Source of the DNA: Epiperipatus broadwayi
Taxonomy: Eukaryota; Onychophora; Udeonychophora; Euonychophora; Peripatidae
Assembly: GCA_028023455.1 (NCBI GenBank)
Contig: JAQFVV010006312.1
Coordinates: 2,399,898-2,463,897, forward strand
Reading direction: 5' to 3'
DNA length: 64,000 bases
Under the pieces are notes generated by a model that was given only the letters and a program-made list of their open reading frames with translations, was not told the DNA's origin and searched no databases. The position numbers and the translations under genes are program-made. Of the stretch, positions 62,456 through 64,000 are shown in pieces; within the stretch, counting starts at the first letter, position 1, and every line of letters begins with the position of its first letter.

Positions 62456-64000
62456 CTACTTTGATGCATTTCTATTACAATTATGTTTCCCTATAGGTGC
62501 AAAATTAATATTGGCAACAAGGGAACTATGAGAATCTATAACATCTCTTACACCTTTGTATCTAATCTCAGAGGTATGCTCATTTGTAACAAGAGCATGT
62601 AGCATCTCAGGAACCATGTAAATAGTATATCTATTGGCAGCAATTAAGATCTGTTCAATTTTCTGAGGCAAGTTGTGCAGGATAATTCTGATTATCTGAT
62701 GCTCAAGAAATGGAAAAGCTGTCAAAGGTTTTAGCTTAACTACTGACTATGAAAAAACTGTGTATAGCTACTCTTATGTGTAGCAAAGGTTTCCTGGATG
62801 ATTTGCTGTTATATGTTATTCTGTTTATCTTCATCCCAGAAACTAGACAGTATTATATATTTGAAGTCACAATATGTTTGAGGGCAATCAAACAGAGACT
62901 GACAAAATCTTTTGAGGAAATGTAAAGATGATTGCTAGATATTGCAAACTTCTATTTTTCTGTAAAAGAGCACAGAATAAACAGCTCTTCAAGGTTTTGA
63001 AGAAACTCAGGGATTTTCTAAATGTTCTCCCCTAAAGGGTTTAATTTTTATAAATTTGAGAACCATTGAATGCATTCTCACTTTTTATATTCTGGGATAC
63101 AGGATTATTCTCCATCAGTGATTTGGAAAATATTTGGTCCTGACTGGGACTTGTAACATCACTACACATTTTAAATACTTCTTTAATAAATGTTTCAGTT
63201 CTACCTACATAAGATCTAGAATCATAACTAGCTTGACCATAACCTTTTTCTTGAAAATTCTGAATTTCTAAGACCTTTTGCTAAATATTATAAAAACTAG
63301 CCTCTAACTGCATTTGTTCAACCATAGTTTCCATCATTCCCTTTTGTTCTTTCTTCAACATACCTAATATATTTAAAATGCCTAATCTTTTCTCCAAAAC
63401 CTGATCTAGTCACCTTAGGCACTTGACTATTACTTCTTTCATTTTTGAAATTCTTTTTAAATTGCCACAACTCCTTTATTTCAGCCCTAGATTCATTTAC
63501 AATCTTAGTCTCTTTTTTTCTAATCTCTTCCAATTCAATTTTGTTTTGGGATTGATCCTCTTAGAATTTAGACATATTTTTCATAATAGCTAAATGATCT
63601 TCATTATTATTTTTAAATTTATTTTCTAACTCCACTTTACAATCATTGATAAACTGGTTTGATTGTAGCTCTACACTTTGAAATTTGTAGTTTATAATTT
63701 TAAGCTGCATTGTAGTTTATAACTCTAAGCTGCTCAGGCAATTGGTTATTTCTCTATTATTTTAGTTTTTAATTTTTCTGATCTGCCTTCTGATTCTATT
63801 TTATAACTCATAAAATTATTTTTTATTTCTTCCAATTTTTTATCTGAGTCTCTTTTGGCATTTTGACAATTAATCTCCAACAAATCAAACTTCTAAGTAA
63901 GTTCCCTGCCTGTTTCTAATCTGGCATTCTCTATTTTAGTTTCTAAAGATGCCTGTAATTCAATTAGTCTCTTTTTAAAATATACTTGAGATTTAACTAA
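62456..64000 (-). pseudogene. Gypsy-type gag relic, runs off the right edge
   Basis: Minus strand, N to C: a lysine- and glutamate-rich coiled-coil start (64000-63320, EEIRKKETKIVNESRAEIKE); MENNPVSQNIKSENAFNG then an ENxxxSLSFFKTLKS-like block (63110-62990); a WDEDKQN-like block near 62840; then an open frame 62725-62456 with RIILHNLPQKIEQILIAAN and LVTNEHTSEIRY. A coiled coil, then capsid-like helices with a FxxF(D)xPxxY...FWDED segment, then RxxLRxHLPxKxxxxL is the usual order of Gypsy gag. No zinc knuckle was found. It is broken by stops and is probably the same family as 50413-51451. The 5' end lies outside the window. Confidence 0.65.

Overview
This is a very AT-rich (roughly three quarters A+T by eye; not computed) eukaryotic, almost certainly invertebrate-animal, window. 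No intact protein-coding gene was recognised. The longest open frames are about 100 codons, and every frame I can assign belongs to a decayed transposable element. The repeat mix (RTE-like and other LINEs, Gypsy, Helitron, ZBED/GTF2IRD2-type hAT, pogo/Tigger-like, tailed tRNA-Gly retrocopies, hammerhead-ribozyme repeats) fits an AT-rich metazoan such as a planarian or cnidarian, but the sequence does not settle the phylum. The window could be intergenic or lie inside large introns.

The most interesting content is a set of dispersed repeats that carry hammerhead self-cleaving ribozyme (HHR) motifs. Family A has a monomer of about 452 bp and occurs at 11.4, 13.2, 18.9, 30.8, 47.1 and 57.3 kb. 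Family B has a monomer of about 350-380 bp and occurs at 25.2-26.4 kb. The motif shows the CUGAUGA and GAAA cores, a two-base-pair stem III (AC-UA-GU), GUC cleavage triplets and a stem I with an internal loop. Monomers lie head to tail, as expected of retrozymes, but in five of the seven loci two oppositely oriented stretches are joined into a long palindrome, with ribozymes on both strands. The 57.3 kb locus is a sixth palindrome with one ribozyme core at its apex, and 30.8 kb is a single arm.

Layout: 0-4 kb unassigned; 4.1-4.4 kb RTE-like LINE end; 4.9 kb tRNA-Gly retrocopy; 5.8 kb foldback element; 6.2-6.6 kb LINE-like tail; 8.2-9.7 kb pogo-like element with TIRs and TA target duplication; 11.4-14.1 kb two family A loci; 14-25 kb mostly unassigned, with one family A locus and two tRNA-like relics; 25.2-26.4 kb family B; 26.4-34 kb unassigned, with an old 0.8 kb duplicated segment; 34.1-36.6 kb Helitron Rep/helicase relic (minus); 39.2-39.7 kb RTE-like LINE; 42.1-46.1 kb hAT element with 8-bp target duplication; 47.1-48.1 kb family A; 50.4-52 kb Gypsy gag relic; 57.2 kb tRNA-Gly retrocopy beside a young-looking family A palindrome; 58-58.7 kb LINE RT relic; 61.6-64 kb internally deleted Gypsy relic running off the right edge.

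The host contributes no recognisable gene. The window is best read as a graveyard of mobile elements. The palindromic hammerhead repeats and the tailed tRNA-Gly copies are the pieces that may represent under-described families.
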